Assembly (NCBI GenBank): GCA_017483195.1
Contig: JAFULR010000012.1
Span: 43,700 to 107,699, forward strand
Reading direction: 5' to 3'
DNA: 64,000 bases
DNA from: Clostridia bacterium
GTDB taxonomy: Bacteria > Bacillota > Clostridia > Oscillospirales > CAG-272
Part shown: piece by piece, positions 37,517 through 46,922 of the stretch
Position numbering within the stretch: the stretch's first letter is position 1
Layout: each line of letters starts with the position of its first letter
The notes under the pieces: model-generated
What the model was told of the DNA's origin: nothing
Databases searched by the model: none
What the model saw: only the letters and a program-made list of their open reading frames with translations
Position numbers and translations under genes: made by a program

Positions 37517-38382
37517 TATCCTTTATTAAGTGCCGCTACGATCGCATCCGCACAAGCAGATGGGGTGTGGCACTCTCCTTTAATAATAATTCCGCGTTCC
37601 TTGAGCAGATTAACAAGCCCAACGCACTGGGGCACGTCCAAACCGCACTCCTTGAGCTTTTCATGCTGTTCAAAAATCTGTGTGGGAGCTCCGTCCATAA
37701 GGATCTCTCCGTCGTCAAGTACAACAATTCTGTTTGCTCTTGCCGCCTCGTCCATATAGTGCGTGATCATAATAATTGTAATGCCGTGCTCACGGTTAAG
37801 CATTTCTATAGTATCCATTATATCGCGTCTGCCGAGAGGGTCGAGCATAGCGGTCGATTCATCAAAAATCATACAGTCGGGCTTCATAGCAAGAATACCC
37901 GCTATCGCGATTCTCTGCTTCTGTCCGCCCGAAAGACGCGCGGGCTCACCCTTTGCATACTCACTCATACCAACCGCGCTAAGAGCGTCATCCACTCTTT
38001 TTCTGATCTCGTGCGGTTCAATGCCGAGGTTTTCCGGTCCGAATGCAACGTCATCCTCAACTATCGTCGCAACGAGCTGATTATCGGGATTCTGAAATAC
38101 CATTCCGACCTTTTTCCTAAGCTCGAAAACATCCTCCTCCGTCATAGAGGGATCGGTTATCTCCTTGCCGTCTATATATATCTTACCCGAATCGGGCTCA
38201 AGTATCATATTAAGAAGCTTTGCAAGAGTTGACTTGCCCGAACCGTTATGTCCAAGAACAGCAAGATACTCACCCTTTTTTATATTGAGAGAAATGTTTT
38301 TAAGAACCGAAGTCCTACCTCCGTCATCTTCTTCGTATGATATACTCAAATTTTCTATTTTGATGTAAGAATCAGAATTCAC
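37516..38382 (-). CDS. ecfA1: ECF transporter ATP-binding subunit EcfA1
   Basis: A 288-aa ABC ATPase. Walker A LGHNGSGKST, VFQNPDNQLVATIVEDDVAFG, signature LSGGQKQRIAIAG, Walker B CMIFDESTAMLDPLGR and switch His in THYMDEA. EcfA1 and EcfA2 are about 40-45 percent alike by eye. The gene follows the methyltransferase after 25 nt. Order ecfA1-ecfA2-ecfT-truA is the conserved Firmicutes arrangement. Confidence 0.93.
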   Translation of the reverse strand: MNSDSYIKIENLSISYEEDDGGRTSVLKNISLNIKKGEYLAVLGHNGSGKSTLAKLLNMILEPDSGKIYIDGKEITDPSMTEEDVFELRKKVGMVFQNPDNQLVATIVEDDVAFGPENLGIEPHEIRKRVDDALSAVGMSEYAKGEPARLSGGQKQRIAIAGILAMKPDCMIFDESTAMLDPLGRRDIMDTIEMLNREHGITIIMITHYMDEAARANRIVVLDDGEILMDGAPTQIFEQHEKLKECGLDVPQCVGLVNLLKERGIIIKGECHTPSACADAIVAALNKG

Positions 38383-38407
38383 TTATGTGTTTCCCTTTCT
38401 TTGAATT

Positions 38408-39274
38408 TTATTTTGTTTCCTGCCATCTTGCGCTTGCGCCGCAAGGCATAAATCCGCCTGTGTGTTTAACGGGAAGCGCTATTTCACTCGCCTCACATTT
38501 TCCACCGTGAACCTTAGAAATTCTAAGATCAACTATATAGCTCATCGTAAGAGGAGAAAGCCCCGTTGTGTATGAGTTGATCAGGAAAAACAAGGGCTTG
38601 TCCGAAAGAACCTGAGCCGTAAGAGCCACGAGATCGTCAATACTGTCCTCTATTTTCCATATCTCTCCGGAGGGACCTCTGCCGTATGATGGCGGATCCA
38701 TTATAACAGCATCGTATTTATTTCCACGTCGAATCTCGCGCTCAACGAATTTTTTACAATCGTCAACAATATATCGGATGGGTGCATTTTCAAGTCCCGA
38801 AAGCTTTGCATTCTCCTTGGCTTGAGCAACCATACCTTTAGCCGCATCAACGTGACAGACCGAAGCACCCGCCTTTGCTGCGGCAACTGTAGCTCCGCCG
38901 GTATATGCAAAAAGATTAAGAACCTTAATAGGTCTGCCGGCATTCTTTATAAGCTCTGAAAACCAATCCCAGTTTGCCGCCTGCTCGGGGAAAAGTCCTG
39001 TGTGCTTAAATCCCATAGGACGAAGCACGAACCCAAGCTCTCCGTAACCTATATTCCACTCCTCCGGAAGATTCTTTTTCACCCATTTGCCTCCGCCCGT
39101 GTTGGCTCTGCGATAGATACCGTCAGCGCGCTTCCACTCAGGAGCATTTCTTTCTCCGTGCCAGATGATCTGAGGATCGGGACGGATAAGTATATATTTA
39201 CCCCATCTTTCAAGGCGCTCTCCGTCAGATGCGTCTATAAGCTGATAATCCTTCCAATTATTTGCACTCCACAT
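38408..39274 (-). CDS. Class I SAM-dependent rRNA methyltransferase (RlmI/RlmK-like)
   Basis: A 288-aa methyltransferase. SAM motif LFAYTGGATVAAAKAGA, acidic loop VDAAKGMV, and the catalytic-type DPPSYGRGPSGE motif match the RlmI/RlmK family (cytosine-C5 or guanine-N7 23S rRNA methylation). Compared with full RlmI (about 400 aa) it lacks an N-terminal PUA domain. Its N terminus, WSANNWKDYQLIDASDGERLERWG, is a separate small segment. It follows ruvC after 3 nt in the same operon. Target site unknown. Confidence 0.75.
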   Translation of the reverse strand: MWSANNWKDYQLIDASDGERLERWGKYILIRPDPQIIWHGERNAPEWKRADGIYRRANTGGGKWVKKNLPEEWNIGYGELGFVLRPMGFKHTGLFPEQAANWDWFSELIKNAGRPIKVLNLFAYTGGATVAAAKAGASVCHVDAAKGMVAQAKENAKLSGLENAPIRYIVDDCKKFVEREIRRGNKYDAVIMDPPSYGRGPSGEIWKIEDSIDDLVALTAQVLSDKPLFFLINSYTTGLSPLTMSYIVDLRISKVHGGKCEASEIALPVKHTGGFMPCGASARWQETK

Positions 39275-39277
39275 ATG

Positions 39278-39799
39278 TCAATAAACCTTTCCGTAAGTTT
39301 GCTTTTTATTATAAAATTTCGATATTCTTGAGCTGCCGGCATGCGCGTGGCAAATAGCTATAGCCAATGCGTCGGCAGCATCGTCGGGTCGGATCTTCTC
39401 CTTGATATTCAAAAATGTCTGAACCATTGTTATGACCTGACTTTTCTCGGCACGTCCGTATCCCACTATACTCTGCTTGACCTGAAGAGGAGTATATTCA
39501 AAAATCTCCACGCCCAAAAGCTCTGCACAAAGAAGTATTACACCGCGCGCCTCCGCAACGGCAATACCGGTCTTTTGGTTCGTATTCCAGAAAAGCTCCT
39601 CGACCGCCATCGCGTCCGGATGATATTTTTCAATGATCTCCTTCAGCTCACGGTATATAGAGGCAAGTCTCTTTTCCGTATCCGTATGCGCAGGAGTGGT
39701 GATAACTCCGTAATCCAGGGTCTTGAACTTAGAACCGCTGTATTCAATTACTCCAAAGCCCACTATAGCAACACCGGGGTCTATTCCAAGAATTATCAT
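39278..39799 (-). CDS. ruvC: Holliday junction endonuclease RuvC
   Basis: A 173-aa resolvase. The catalytic Asp and Glu residues sit in GIDPGVAIVGFG, AVEELFWN and the C-terminal DDAADALAIAICHA. Start ATG 39799 behind TGGAGG; the frame extends six codons further but has no RBS there. It is first in a long operon under a full-consensus promoter. ruvA and ruvB are on the plus strand 3 kb away, in a separate transcript that starts from the same intergenic region. Confidence 0.95.
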   Translation of the reverse strand: MIILGIDPGVAIVGFGVIEYSGSKFKTLDYGVITTPAHTDTEKRLASIYRELKEIIEKYHPDAMAVEELFWNTNQKTGIAVAEARGVILLCAELLGVEIFEYTPLQVKQSIVGYGRAEKSQVITMVQTFLNIKEKIRPDDAADALAIAICHAHAGSSRISKFYNKKQTYGKVY

Positions 39800-39833
39800 A
39801 TTTCCTCCATAACACATATTTTATCAATTTATC

Positions 39834-39862
39834 ATTATACCACAAACATTCTCAATTGTCAA
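39834..39862 (-). promoter_or_regulatory. Sigma-A promoter of the ruvC-ecf-truA operon
   Basis: Read leftwards: TTGACA (39857-39862), 17-bp spacer, TATAAT (39834-39839). Confidence 0.87.
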
Positions 39863-39916
39863 ACATTTTAGTTGTATTATATAATAATATTATTTCAAAA
39901 ATATATAAATTCACCA

Positions 39917-39945
39917 TTTACTTGGCGCTTTTTTTGTGATATAAT
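39917..39945 (+). promoter_or_regulatory. Promoter of the DUF951-yfhO-ruvAB operon
   Basis: TTTACT (39917-39922), 17-bp spacer, TATAAT (39940-39945), with TGTGA extending the -10. Confidence 0.65.
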
Positions 39946-39980
39946 GATTATATATACGATTTTTTACCTTGGAGGCAAAA

Positions 39981-40187
39981 ATGAAGATAATAAAGCTTTA
40001 CGTTGGCGACGTACTTGAAATGAAAAAGAATCACCCCTGCGGATCGAATCAATTCAAAATTATGCGTGTTGGCAGTGAGGTTCGTGTCGTATGTCTCGGA
40101 TGCTCACGCGATATGACACTCGACAGAGTAAAATTTGAAAAATCCATTAAAAAATTTATAGTTTCACACAATCCCGAAATTCTGTGA
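39981..40187 (+). CDS. DUF951 domain protein
   Basis: A 68-aa protein matching DUF951: KLYVGDVLEMKKNHPCGSN, VGSEVRVVCLGCSR, then VKFEKSIKK. Three Cys (one in HPCG, two in CLGC) could bind a metal; that is inference. The family is a small conserved Firmicutes protein of unknown function, often near chromosome segregation genes. RBS GGAGG before ATG 39981. It is first of the yfhO-ruvAB transcript, with the next gene 9 nt later. Confidence 0.87.
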   Translation: MKIIKLYVGDVLEMKKNHPCGSNQFKIMRVGSEVRVVCLGCSRDMTLDRVKFEKSIKKFIVSHNPEIL

Positions 40188-40196
40188 GGATAAAAT

Positions 40197-43016
40197 ATGA
40201 AGTTTAACAATCCATTTCAAAAAATAAAGAGCAACGAAAAGCTGCTTGGAATAAAAAATGAATACGGATATCTCGGTTATGCGTTTCTCGTACCCGCGAT
40301 AATAATGCTCGCAATTTATTTTTCGCTTGGTCACAAGCCACTCGGGGACAACTCTGTGCTGACGCTTGACCTTAATGCGCAATACGTATATTTTTACGAG
40401 GCGCTTCGTGAGTTCGTTTGGGGAGACGCATCCCTGCTCTACTCCTTCTCGCGTTCTCTTGGCGGAGAATTTATGGGCATTTACGCATATTACGTAGCAA
40501 GCCCCCTTTCATATATAGTTGCGATATTCCCGAAATCCATGATGCTTTTCGCTCTGCTTACAATAATCGTAACAAAGGTAGGACTTTGTGGATTGACGTT
40601 CGGATTTTATCTCCACAAGCAATCAACAAGCATCAATAAAAACGCAGTTATCCTGTTTTCAACCATGTACGCCCTCTCTGCGTACACCATTACGTATCAG
40701 AACAACATAATGTGGCTTGACGGAGTTTTTCTTCTCCCCATTCTCACATATTCCATAGAAAGGCTTATAAAAACAGGCAGATATAAGCTCTACGTAATAA
40801 CGCTCGCGCTTATGATGATGAGCCACTATTATATAGGCTATATGCTCTGCTGGTACACGGCATTCTGTTTCTTCTTCTCTTATTTTAAAGACGAGGACAG
40901 AGCTCTCGTTAATCCTGACGGCAGAAAGCTTAATTTTGTAAAAACACTTGCAAAAATGGGAGGCTCTACGCTCCTCGGTATCGGAATGTCCGCATTTATG
41001 ATTGGCGCGGCTTATTATTCTCTCCAATTCGGTAAGAGCGATTTTTCAGAGCCTGTATGGGATATCGTTGCGAGATTTGATCTCTTTGACCTTTTCCCCA
41101 AGCTCCTTCCCGGATCATACGATACGGTTATGCACGAGGGACTTCCCCTTCTCTATAGCGGAGTGCTTACTCTTCTTATGCTCCCCATATTCGTGATGGC
41201 AAAGCGCGTTCCCTCACGTGAAAAGATATTCTACGTCGGATTTACGCTTCTTTACGTTCTAATAATGGTGATAAATCCTCTCGACCTTATAATGCACGGC
41301 TTCCAGGAGCCAAACTGCCTCAATTACCGTTATAGCTTTATAGTTATTTTCCTTATGCTCATAATGGCATATAAGGGCTTCTCCGAGATAGAGGAGCATT
41401 CCCCTAAAAAAGTATTTGCCGCAGGCTCCGTCATACTTGCTCTGCTTCTCGTGGCGCAAAAGATGGAATTCCCAAATTTTGTTCTTCAGGATACTGCGGA
41501 CAGAGAGTACGGCTTCGTGCTTAATAAGCTTCCCTTCTTCTGGGTGGTTGTCTTTACGATAATCGCAGTTTTTGCCGTGGGCGCAGCAGTATGCCATTTT
41601 ATGAAGACCCAAAACAAGGAAAAAGCCGCTCAGATACTCCTTGCGGTGGTTTGTATTGAGCTTTTTGTAAACGGACTTGTGCTTATCTGCTCAATGGCAT
41701 TCAATATCGGTTGGGCATCCTATTCTTCCTATGCGGACTATTTTAAAACTCTTCGCCCAATCGTTGAAACGGTGCAAGCAAGCGATAAAACGTTTTACCG
41801 TTCTGAAAAGACCACTCACCGCTGTACCAACGACAATATGGCTCTTAATATAAAGGGACTTTCAAACTCCACCTCAACCCTGAACCAAAAAGCAATTGAT
41901 CTTATCGACTATCTCGGATACTACGCGGACTGCCATTGGACGCAGAATTTAGGCTCAACTCTTATTACCGATTCCCTTTTCGGTGTTAAATATGTATATT
42001 CTAACGTATCCAACGATCTTAACAAGGAATCCCTTGAACAAAATCGACTTATGGATATGTATTACGAGCTTTATGCGCAGGATGAGCATTATTACGCATA
42101 CAGGAATCCCTATGCGCTCGGACTTGCATTTGGCGTAAGCGACCGCTTGCTTGAGCTTGAAACCACCTTGAAATACGACTTCACATCCGATGAAAGCCTT
42201 AAAAATCCTTTCGAGGTTCAGAACCAGCTCCTTAATGCCATTCTCAGCAACGGTGATGACGAATATATTGAATTCTATACTCCTATCACTCTTAAAAGAA
42301 GCACCAATATCAAAAATGTATCCGTTTTGGGTAATGAATACTCTTCAACCTCAGAAAAGGACGTTGAATTCATCTTTACCGTTAAGGAAAGCGGTCCTCT
42401 TTACCTCTGCCTTCCTTCCGAATATCAAAAGAGCTTCACACTTAAAATAAACGGAGAGCATTACGTTTCAAACAGCAACTACACAAGAATAGTTTCTCTC
42501 GGCTACAGAGAAGCCGGCGAGGAGCTTTCCCTTTCCTTTACTCCGGAGGACGGAAAGCTCTATTTCTACAAGAATACAGATTATATTTTTACTCTTGATA
42601 TGGAAGCCTTTGAAAAAGCCTTTGCGGAGCTTTCAAAAACAAGCCTCGTTACCGACGCGCGCTCAAAAGACGATCATATCTACGGTTCTCTTACAACGCA
42701 CGAGAACAATAAAACTATAATGACCACCATTCCCTACGATGCGGGCTGGAAGGTTTACGTTGACGGAAAGAGAGTGGAAACCTATTCCGTTTACGGCGAC
42801 TCGCTTATGGCATTCAATATCGAAAGCACGGGAGATCACGATATCGAGTTCAGATATATGCCCGATATATATGTGATAACGGGAATAATTTCCGCATTAA
42901 GCACGGCGGTATTCGTAGTATTAGTAATATTTGATATAAGAAAAAACAAAAAATCTGCCGAATTAATAACAGCCAAGGCAGAAACAGCTGAAGAAAAAAC
43001 AGAAGGAGAAAACTGA
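40197..43016 (+). CDS. YfhO-family membrane protein
   Basis: A 939-aa protein. About 12 hydrophobic helices fill residues 25-520; the DLNAQYVYFYEALREF loop and FSRSLGGEFMG match the YfhO family (COG4485), which is related to GT-C lipid-linked glycosyltransferases and in B. subtilis modifies lipoteichoic acid. The C terminus has a large extracellular beta-rich region followed by one helix (residues 890-915). Its stop overlaps the ruvA start by one base (TGATG), so yfhO and ruvAB share a transcript. Donor and acceptor are not readable from sequence. Confidence 0.8.
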   Translation: MKFNNPFQKIKSNEKLLGIKNEYGYLGYAFLVPAIIMLAIYFSLGHKPLGDNSVLTLDLNAQYVYFYEALREFVWGDASLLYSFSRSLGGEFMGIYAYYVASPLSYIVAIFPKSMMLFALLTIIVTKVGLCGLTFGFYLHKQSTSINKNAVILFSTMYALSAYTITYQNNIMWLDGVFLLPILTYSIERLIKTGRYKLYVITLALMMMSHYYIGYMLCWYTAFCFFFSYFKDEDRALVNPDGRKLNFVKTLAKMGGSTLLGIGMSAFMIGAAYYSLQFGKSDFSEPVWDIVARFDLFDLFPKLLPGSYDTVMHEGLPLLYSGVLTLLMLPIFVMAKRVPSREKIFYVGFTLLYVLIMVINPLDLIMHGFQEPNCLNYRYSFIVIFLMLIMAYKGFSEIEEHSPKKVFAAGSVILALLLVAQKMEFPNFVLQDTADREYGFVLNKLPFFWVVVFTIIAVFAVGAAVCHFMKTQNKEKAAQILLAVVCIELFVNGLVLICSMAFNIGWASYSSYADYFKTLRPIVETVQASDKTFYRSEKTTHRCTNDNMALNIKGLSNSTSTLNQKAIDLIDYLGYYADCHWTQNLGSTLITDSLFGVKYVYSNVSNDLNKESLEQNRLMDMYYELYAQDEHYYAYRNPYALGLAFGVSDRLLELETTLKYDFTSDESLKNPFEVQNQLLNAILSNGDDEYIEFYTPITLKRSTNIKNVSVLGNEYSSTSEKDVEFIFTVKESGPLYLCLPSEYQKSFTLKINGEHYVSNSNYTRIVSLGYREAGEELSLSFTPEDGKLYFYKNTDYIFTLDMEAFEKAFAELSKTSLVTDARSKDDHIYGSLTTHENNKTIMTTIPYDAGWKVYVDGKRVETYSVYGDSLMAFNIESTGDHDIEFRYMPDIYVITGIISALSTAVFVVLVIFDIRKNKKSAELITAKAETAEEKTEGEN

Positions 43017-43642
43017 TGTTTTATTATATTGAGGGCAAGCTTGCCCACCTTGATTACACCTTTGCGGTGATCGACGCGCACGGTGTGGGATACAAAATGA
43101 CAATAACGCAGACCACCTATGAATCAATGCCCGCACACCGCTCCGTTAGCGAAGCACCCACCGTTCGCCTTTATACCTATATGGCGGTTCGCGAGGACGG
43201 CGTTGAGCTTTTCGGCTTTTTAAGTGAAGCTGAGCTTGAAGCCTTCAAGCTTCTTATCACAGTTTCAGGCGTCGGACCAAAGGCGGCAATAGCTATTTTA
43301 TCCGTATTCACTCCCGATAGGCTTGCTATAACGATTATGAACGAGGACACTAAGGCAATAGCAAAGGCAAACGGCATCGGCGCAAAGACCGCGGCAAGAA
43401 TTGTTCTTGAATTGAAGGATAAGATCTCCAAAACATTTACCGAAGCTATTTCCGCTCCGTCTCAGACACAAAGCACCGCATCCGTTCCCACAGGAAGCTC
43501 CAAGCTTTCCGACGCACAGAGCGCCCTTTTGGTGCTTGGATATACCAAGAGCGAGATCGTTGCGGCTCTCCGCGGAGTTGACATTTCAAACAAGCAAACG
43601 GATGATATCATTCGTCTCGCGCTTAAGAATCTCAGTAAATAA
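43016..43642 (+). CDS. ruvA: Holliday junction branch migration protein RuvA
   Basis: A 208-aa RuvA. N-terminal OB fold begins [12 protein letters not shown]; the double helix-hairpin-helix domain has [14 protein letters not shown] and [18 protein letters not shown]; a mobile linker is rich in Ser/Thr/Gln; the C-terminal domain III ([19 protein letters not shown]) contacts RuvB. Start overlaps the yfhO stop (TGATG). It binds four-way junctions and loads RuvB. Confidence 0.96.
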   Translation: MFYYIEGKLAHLDYTFAVIDAHGVGYKMTITQTTYESMPAHRSVSEAPTVRLYTYMAVREDGVELFGFLSEAELEAFKLLITVSGVGPKAAIAILSVFTPDRLAITIMNEDTKAIAKANGIGAKTAARIVLELKDKISKTFTEAISAPSQTQSTASVPTGSSKLSDAQSALLVLGYTKSEIVAALRGVDISNKQTDDIIRLALKNLSK

Positions 43643-43656
43643 GGAGGAACATGACA

Positions 43657-44724
43657 ATGCGTTACGAAGAAGATTACGATTTTGAAAACAGCTATGAAGA
43701 CCGCACGGTTTCTCCATCTATGACGGGCGATGATTCTCGCGAAAATGAGCTTCGTCCCCAAAGCCTTGAGGAATACATAGGTCAGGAAAAGGCTAAAGAA
43801 AATCTCAGAATTTATATCGAGGCGGCAAAGCTTCGCGGCGATGCACTTGACCACGTTCTTCTCTACGGCCCTCCCGGACTCGGTAAGACCACTCTTTCCC
43901 ACATCATCGCAAATGAAATGGGCGTTAATATCAAGATAACCTCCGGCCCCGCAATCGAAAAGCAGGGCGACCTTGTAGCGATCCTTACAGGACTCGAGGA
44001 CGGCGACGTGCTTTTCATCGACGAGATCCACCGTCTTTCCCACTCCATAGAAGAGGTCCTTTATCCCGCCATGGAGGATTATTCCGTTGATATCATCATC
44101 GGTAAGGGTCCCGCCGCAAGAAGCATAAGAATTGACCTGCCAAAGTTCACTCTTATAGGTGCGACAACGAGAGCGGGTCAGCTCACCACTCCCCTTCGCG
44201 ATAGATTCGGAGTCCTTTTAAAGCTTGAATTATATACACCCGAGGAGCTTGCGACCATCGTTAAGAGAAGCGCAAAAATTCTCGGCATAAATATCACGGA
44301 GGACGGCGCACTTGAGCTTGCAAGCCGTTCAAGAGGAACGCCCCGTATTGCAAATAGACTTCTTAAGCGCGTGCGCGACTTTGCAATAGTTATGGGTGAC
44401 GGTATCATAAACTGCGAGATCGCAAGATTTGCACTCGATAAGCTTGAGATAGACGAGCTTGGACTTGATAGCCTTGACAGACGTATGCTCGAAACGATCA
44501 TCCGCTTCTATAACGGAGGTCCCGTTGGACTCGATACCATAGCTGCAACGATCGGCGAAGAAGCTATCACCATTGAGGACGTTTGCGAGCCCTATCTGCT
44601 CCAGATAGGATTTCTCTCCCGCACTCCCAAGGGACGTTGCGTGACCGCACTCGCTTACGAGCATCTCGGTATCCCCTTCCGCGCAAATACCAAGGGCGAC
44701 GCAAGTCAAACGACGATAATTTGA
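43657..44724 (+). CDS. ruvB: Holliday junction branch migration helicase RuvB
   Basis: A 355-aa AAA+ motor. [19 protein letters not shown] is the usual opening, Walker A is [11 protein letters not shown], Walker B DEIHRLS, sensor 1 IGATTRAG and the arginine finger RDRFG. A winged-helix DNA-binding domain ends the protein. ATG 43657 is nine bases from GGAGG; ATG 43651 is only three bases away, so the later start is preferred, adding or losing two residues. Ends at a bidirectional terminator. Confidence 0.96.
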   Translation: MRYEEDYDFENSYEDRTVSPSMTGDDSRENELRPQSLEEYIGQEKAKENLRIYIEAAKLRGDALDHVLLYGPPGLGKTTLSHIIANEMGVNIKITSGPAIEKQGDLVAILTGLEDGDVLFIDEIHRLSHSIEEVLYPAMEDYSVDIIIGKGPAARSIRIDLPKFTLIGATTRAGQLTTPLRDRFGVLLKLELYTPEELATIVKRSAKILGINITEDGALELASRSRGTPRIANRLLKRVRDFAIVMGDGIINCEIARFALDKLEIDELGLDSLDRRMLETIIRFYNGGPVGLDTIAATIGEEAITIEDVCEPYLLQIGFLSRTPKGRCVTALAYEHLGIPFRANTKGDASQTTII

Positions 44725-44730
44725 TAAAAT

Positions 44731-44758
44731 AAAACCGCTTGGATATCCAAGCGGTTTT
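44731..44758. terminator. Bidirectional terminator
   Basis: AAAACCGCTTGG-AT-ATCCAAGCGGTTTT near-perfect hairpin serving ruvB and, leftwards, the coat protein genes. Confidence 0.87.
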
Positions 44759-44762
44759 GTTT

Positions 44763-45020
44763 TCAGTTTGCCGAAAACTTTTGCTTAAGCTGATTTACCT
44801 TGTCGGACTGCGCTTGCTCCGGCGCGTACCAGCCTTTTTCCTTCATCTTGGTATAGATCTGATTCTGAAGCTGCAAGGACTGATTCAGCGCAGATGAGAA
44901 GGAATTAAAGACCTGCGCGTCACTCGCTTCGATTGCGCCGTGTACATACAAGTCACACGCGCCTTTTTCAAGTAGGAGAAGATTCTCCATAACGTTTCTG
45001 TCATTATTCATTTCGTTCAT
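44763..45020 (-). CDS. CotF-like spore coat protein
   Basis: An 85-aa helical protein resembling the CotF/coat-F domain: LLLLEKGACDLYVHGAIEASDAQV, then QLQNQIYTKMKEKGWYAPEQA, where MxxKGWY is the family hallmark. It is expected in the spore coat, so it points to a sporulating host. Start behind AGGAGGAG. It is 12 nt after a 57-aa gene that looks related. Both probably form a coat operon expressed in the mother cell (inference). Confidence 0.8.
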   Translation of the reverse strand: MNEMNNDRNVMENLLLLEKGACDLYVHGAIEASDAQVFNSFSSALNQSLQLQNQIYTKMKEKGWYAPEQAQSDKVNQLKQKFSAN

Positions 45021-45032
45021 ATTTTCTCCTCC

Positions 45033-45206
45033 TTAAAGTAACTGATAAAAGCCGGTAAAGATAGCACCGTGCTTCTGCGTGAGATCCGTAACAAAATTCT
45101 TAAGCTCACCGTCGGCAAGCTGTGCGGAGCATTCCTGACACTTTTCCTTAAAATACTTCTCGTGTCCGAGCGCATCCTCAATGTAAAGCAATTCCTTGTT
45201 CGTCAT
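45033..45206 (-). CDS. Small CotF-related protein, 57 aa
   Basis: A short gene, reading MTNKELLYIEDALGHEKYFK at its start and ending GFYQLL. It has a strong AAAGGAG seven bases before the ATG and no other gene overlaps it. The DALGHEKYF and HGAIFTGFYQLL segments resemble the N-terminal part of coat-F proteins (short helical pair with a His near the second helix). It precedes the CotF-like gene by 12 nt and was probably split from, or functions with, it. Assignment is by eye from a short sequence. Confidence 0.78.
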   Translation of the reverse strand: MTNKELLYIEDALGHEKYFKEKCQECSAQLADGELKNFVTDLTQKHGAIFTGFYQLL

Positions 45207-45265
45207 CTTTAATCTCCTTTCAAGTTTGGTAATAGGAGTATTGACACCATTTTATTTATCTATTC

Positions 45266-45293
45266 AAACAGGAGCGCTTGAGCGCTCCTGTTT
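45266..45293 (-). terminator. Terminator after gtrA-like gene
   Basis: AAACAGGAGCGCT-TG-AGCGCTCCTGTTT hairpin after the GtrA stop at 45295, read leftwards. Confidence 0.78.
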
Positions 45294-45294
45294 A

Positions 45295-45705
45295 TTATTT
45301 GCTTTTCTCTTTCATCGTATTTTCCTGACCGCGATAAACGACAAATTTGCAAAACAGATATTCCAAAACAAAATTTGCAACCATCGTTACTATTAAAATC
45401 ACAAAGTCTTGCCCGCCGTTCTGCTCCGCGAGATTTCCTAAGAAAGTGGACACGGGCGTGAACACAAGATAGAAGCCGAACACCTTTGCCATAGCAACGG
45501 GCACGTTAGCCGCTGATTTAAAGGTGTATCGTCTGTTAAGTGTAAAATTCCATACTATCGAGAGTATAAGTGATATAAGATACGGTATCCAATAGTCCTT
45601 GATAAATATTTCAAGTACCGCAAAAGAGCCTATCTGAATAATTCCCGCAGACAAAGAAAACAAAGTGAATTTCAAAGCCTGCAAAAGCTGTCCTTTATCC
45701 TTCAT
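45295..45705 (-). CDS. GtrA-family membrane protein
   Basis: A 136-aa protein with four hydrophobic helices matching the GtrA family (flippase or helper of surface-polysaccharide glycosylation). The segment SIVWNFTLNRRYTFKSA, with its RxYTF, is the clearest signature, and VAMAKVFGFYLV follows. It starts 11 nt after the acetyltransferase-like gene and is probably cotranscribed with it. Lipid-linked sugar carrier role is from the family. Confidence 0.83.
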   Translation of the reverse strand: MKDKGQLLQALKFTLFSLSAGIIQIGSFAVLEIFIKDYWIPYLISLILSIVWNFTLNRRYTFKSAANVPVAMAKVFGFYLVFTPVSTFLGNLAEQNGGQDFVILIVTMVANFVLEYLFCKFVVYRGQENTMKEKSK

Positions 45706-45716
45706 AACCTTTCTCC

Positions 45717-46841
45717 TTAGATCGATTTAATATAACAGCGGCGACGCTTATGCTGCTCCTTTTCAAAGTAGCGCCACATTCCGTGAACCGCCTTGTTTGT
45801 TTCAAGCATAGGGCCCGTCTCACAGTAGCTCACTCCCTTTTCTATGCACTTTCTGACGAGAGTGTTCATAAGTATTGCAGGAACTCCAAACATCTGATGC
45901 TTTGGATCTACCGCCACAAAATACATCTCAAGAACATCGTTTTTGCATTTTAATGCCTTAAGCATATGAACTATTCCAAAAGGAAACATTTTGCCGTTTG
46001 CCTTTTTGAACGCTTCCGCAAGTGAAGGTACCATAACACCAAACGCAACTATATGCCCCTCGGTATCCTTTACCGAGCAGATGTAATCAAGGTCAACAAG
46101 GGGGATATAATTATCCACCATATTTTTAATAACAGCCGGTGTGAGCGGAACCGTACCGTAAAGCACCGCCTCTGCCTCATCAACGACCTCAAAGGCTTCA
46201 AAAGCATCATTATAAAGAGCTTTTCTGTCGGTATAGGTCACGACATTGTATTTTCCGCGTTCAAGCAAACGGTTTGCAAGCCTCTCGATCCTGCTGTCAA
46301 CCTCGGTGGGACATTTTATCTTATATTCTATCCAGTCAACGCTTTTGGTAAGCCCCAAGCGCTCAAGATGCTCCATATAATAGGGATGATTATAAAAAGT
46401 AACGGACATATTGAGCTGATCAAAGCCGTCAACGAGCATTCCCTGATGGTCGGTATCGTTAAAGCCCATAGGGCCCATTATTTCATCAAAGCCCCTCTCC
46501 TTGCCCCATTCAACCACTTTTTCAAAAAGAGCTGCGGAAACCTCGTGATCGTCTATAAAATCAAATCGCGTATAGCGGATAGCATTCTTCTCCCACTTTT
46601 TGTTATACGCGTGGTTGATAAGACCTGCGATCCTTCCGACAACCTTCCCTCCCTTTAAAGCAAGAAAGAGCTTGGTTTCGCAAAATTCATACGACGGATT
46701 TTTCTCCTTTGTGAAGGTATCCATCTCGTCATTCTCTAAAAACGGAACGAAAAATTCATTGTTCTTATATAACTCATTTGGAAATCTAACCCATTTCAAT
46801 AGGTCCTTTTTATTAAGAACCTCTATAATCGTAACAGCCAT
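45717..46841 (-). CDS. GNAT-fold acetyltransferase-like protein (YghO-like)
   Basis: A 374-aa protein. It contains a GNAT-like region early (GKVVGRIAGLINHAYN, with FIDDHEVSAALFEKVVEW) and a second C-terminal one (VPAILMNTLVRKCIEKGVSYCETGPMLETN), typical of the large YghO-type proteins, for which the function is unknown. The ATG at 46841 is chosen because the promoter's -10 box lies at 46894-46899; the ORF to 46925 would start upstream of the promoter. The RBS is weak (TTGGGCAAT). Confidence 0.68.
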   Translation of the reverse strand: MAVTIIEVLNKKDLLKWVRFPNELYKNNEFFVPFLENDEMDTFTKEKNPSYEFCETKLFLALKGGKVVGRIAGLINHAYNKKWEKNAIRYTRFDFIDDHEVSAALFEKVVEWGKERGFDEIMGPMGFNDTDHQGMLVDGFDQLNMSVTFYNHPYYMEHLERLGLTKSVDWIEYKIKCPTEVDSRIERLANRLLERGKYNVVTYTDRKALYNDAFEAFEVVDEAEAVLYGTVPLTPAVIKNMVDNYIPLVDLDYICSVKDTEGHIVAFGVMVPSLAEAFKKANGKMFPFGIVHMLKALKCKNDVLEMYFVAVDPKHQMFGVPAILMNTLVRKCIEKGVSYCETGPMLETNKAVHGMWRYFEKEQHKRRRCYIKSI

Positions 46842-46893
46842 AATATTGCCCAATTCTTTCAAAAAATTATTCGCCAAATCACTTGACTTGATT

Positions 46894-46922
46894 ATTATAA
46901 TACCAATTTGTTGATTTGTCAA
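46894..46922 (-). promoter_or_regulatory. Sigma-A promoter of the acetyltransferase-like/gtrA operon
   Basis: Read leftwards: TTGACA (46917-46922), 17-bp spacer, TATAAT (46894-46899). The -35 lies inside a TTGACAAATCAAC imperfect dyad. Confidence 0.87.

Noticed and set aside
45237..45265. Possible sigma-E promoter (GAATAGAT then TCAATACT) before the coat-like genes
   Set aside because: The -35 match is good, but the -10 fits only about five of eight positions and the spacing is 12 bp; not enough to call.
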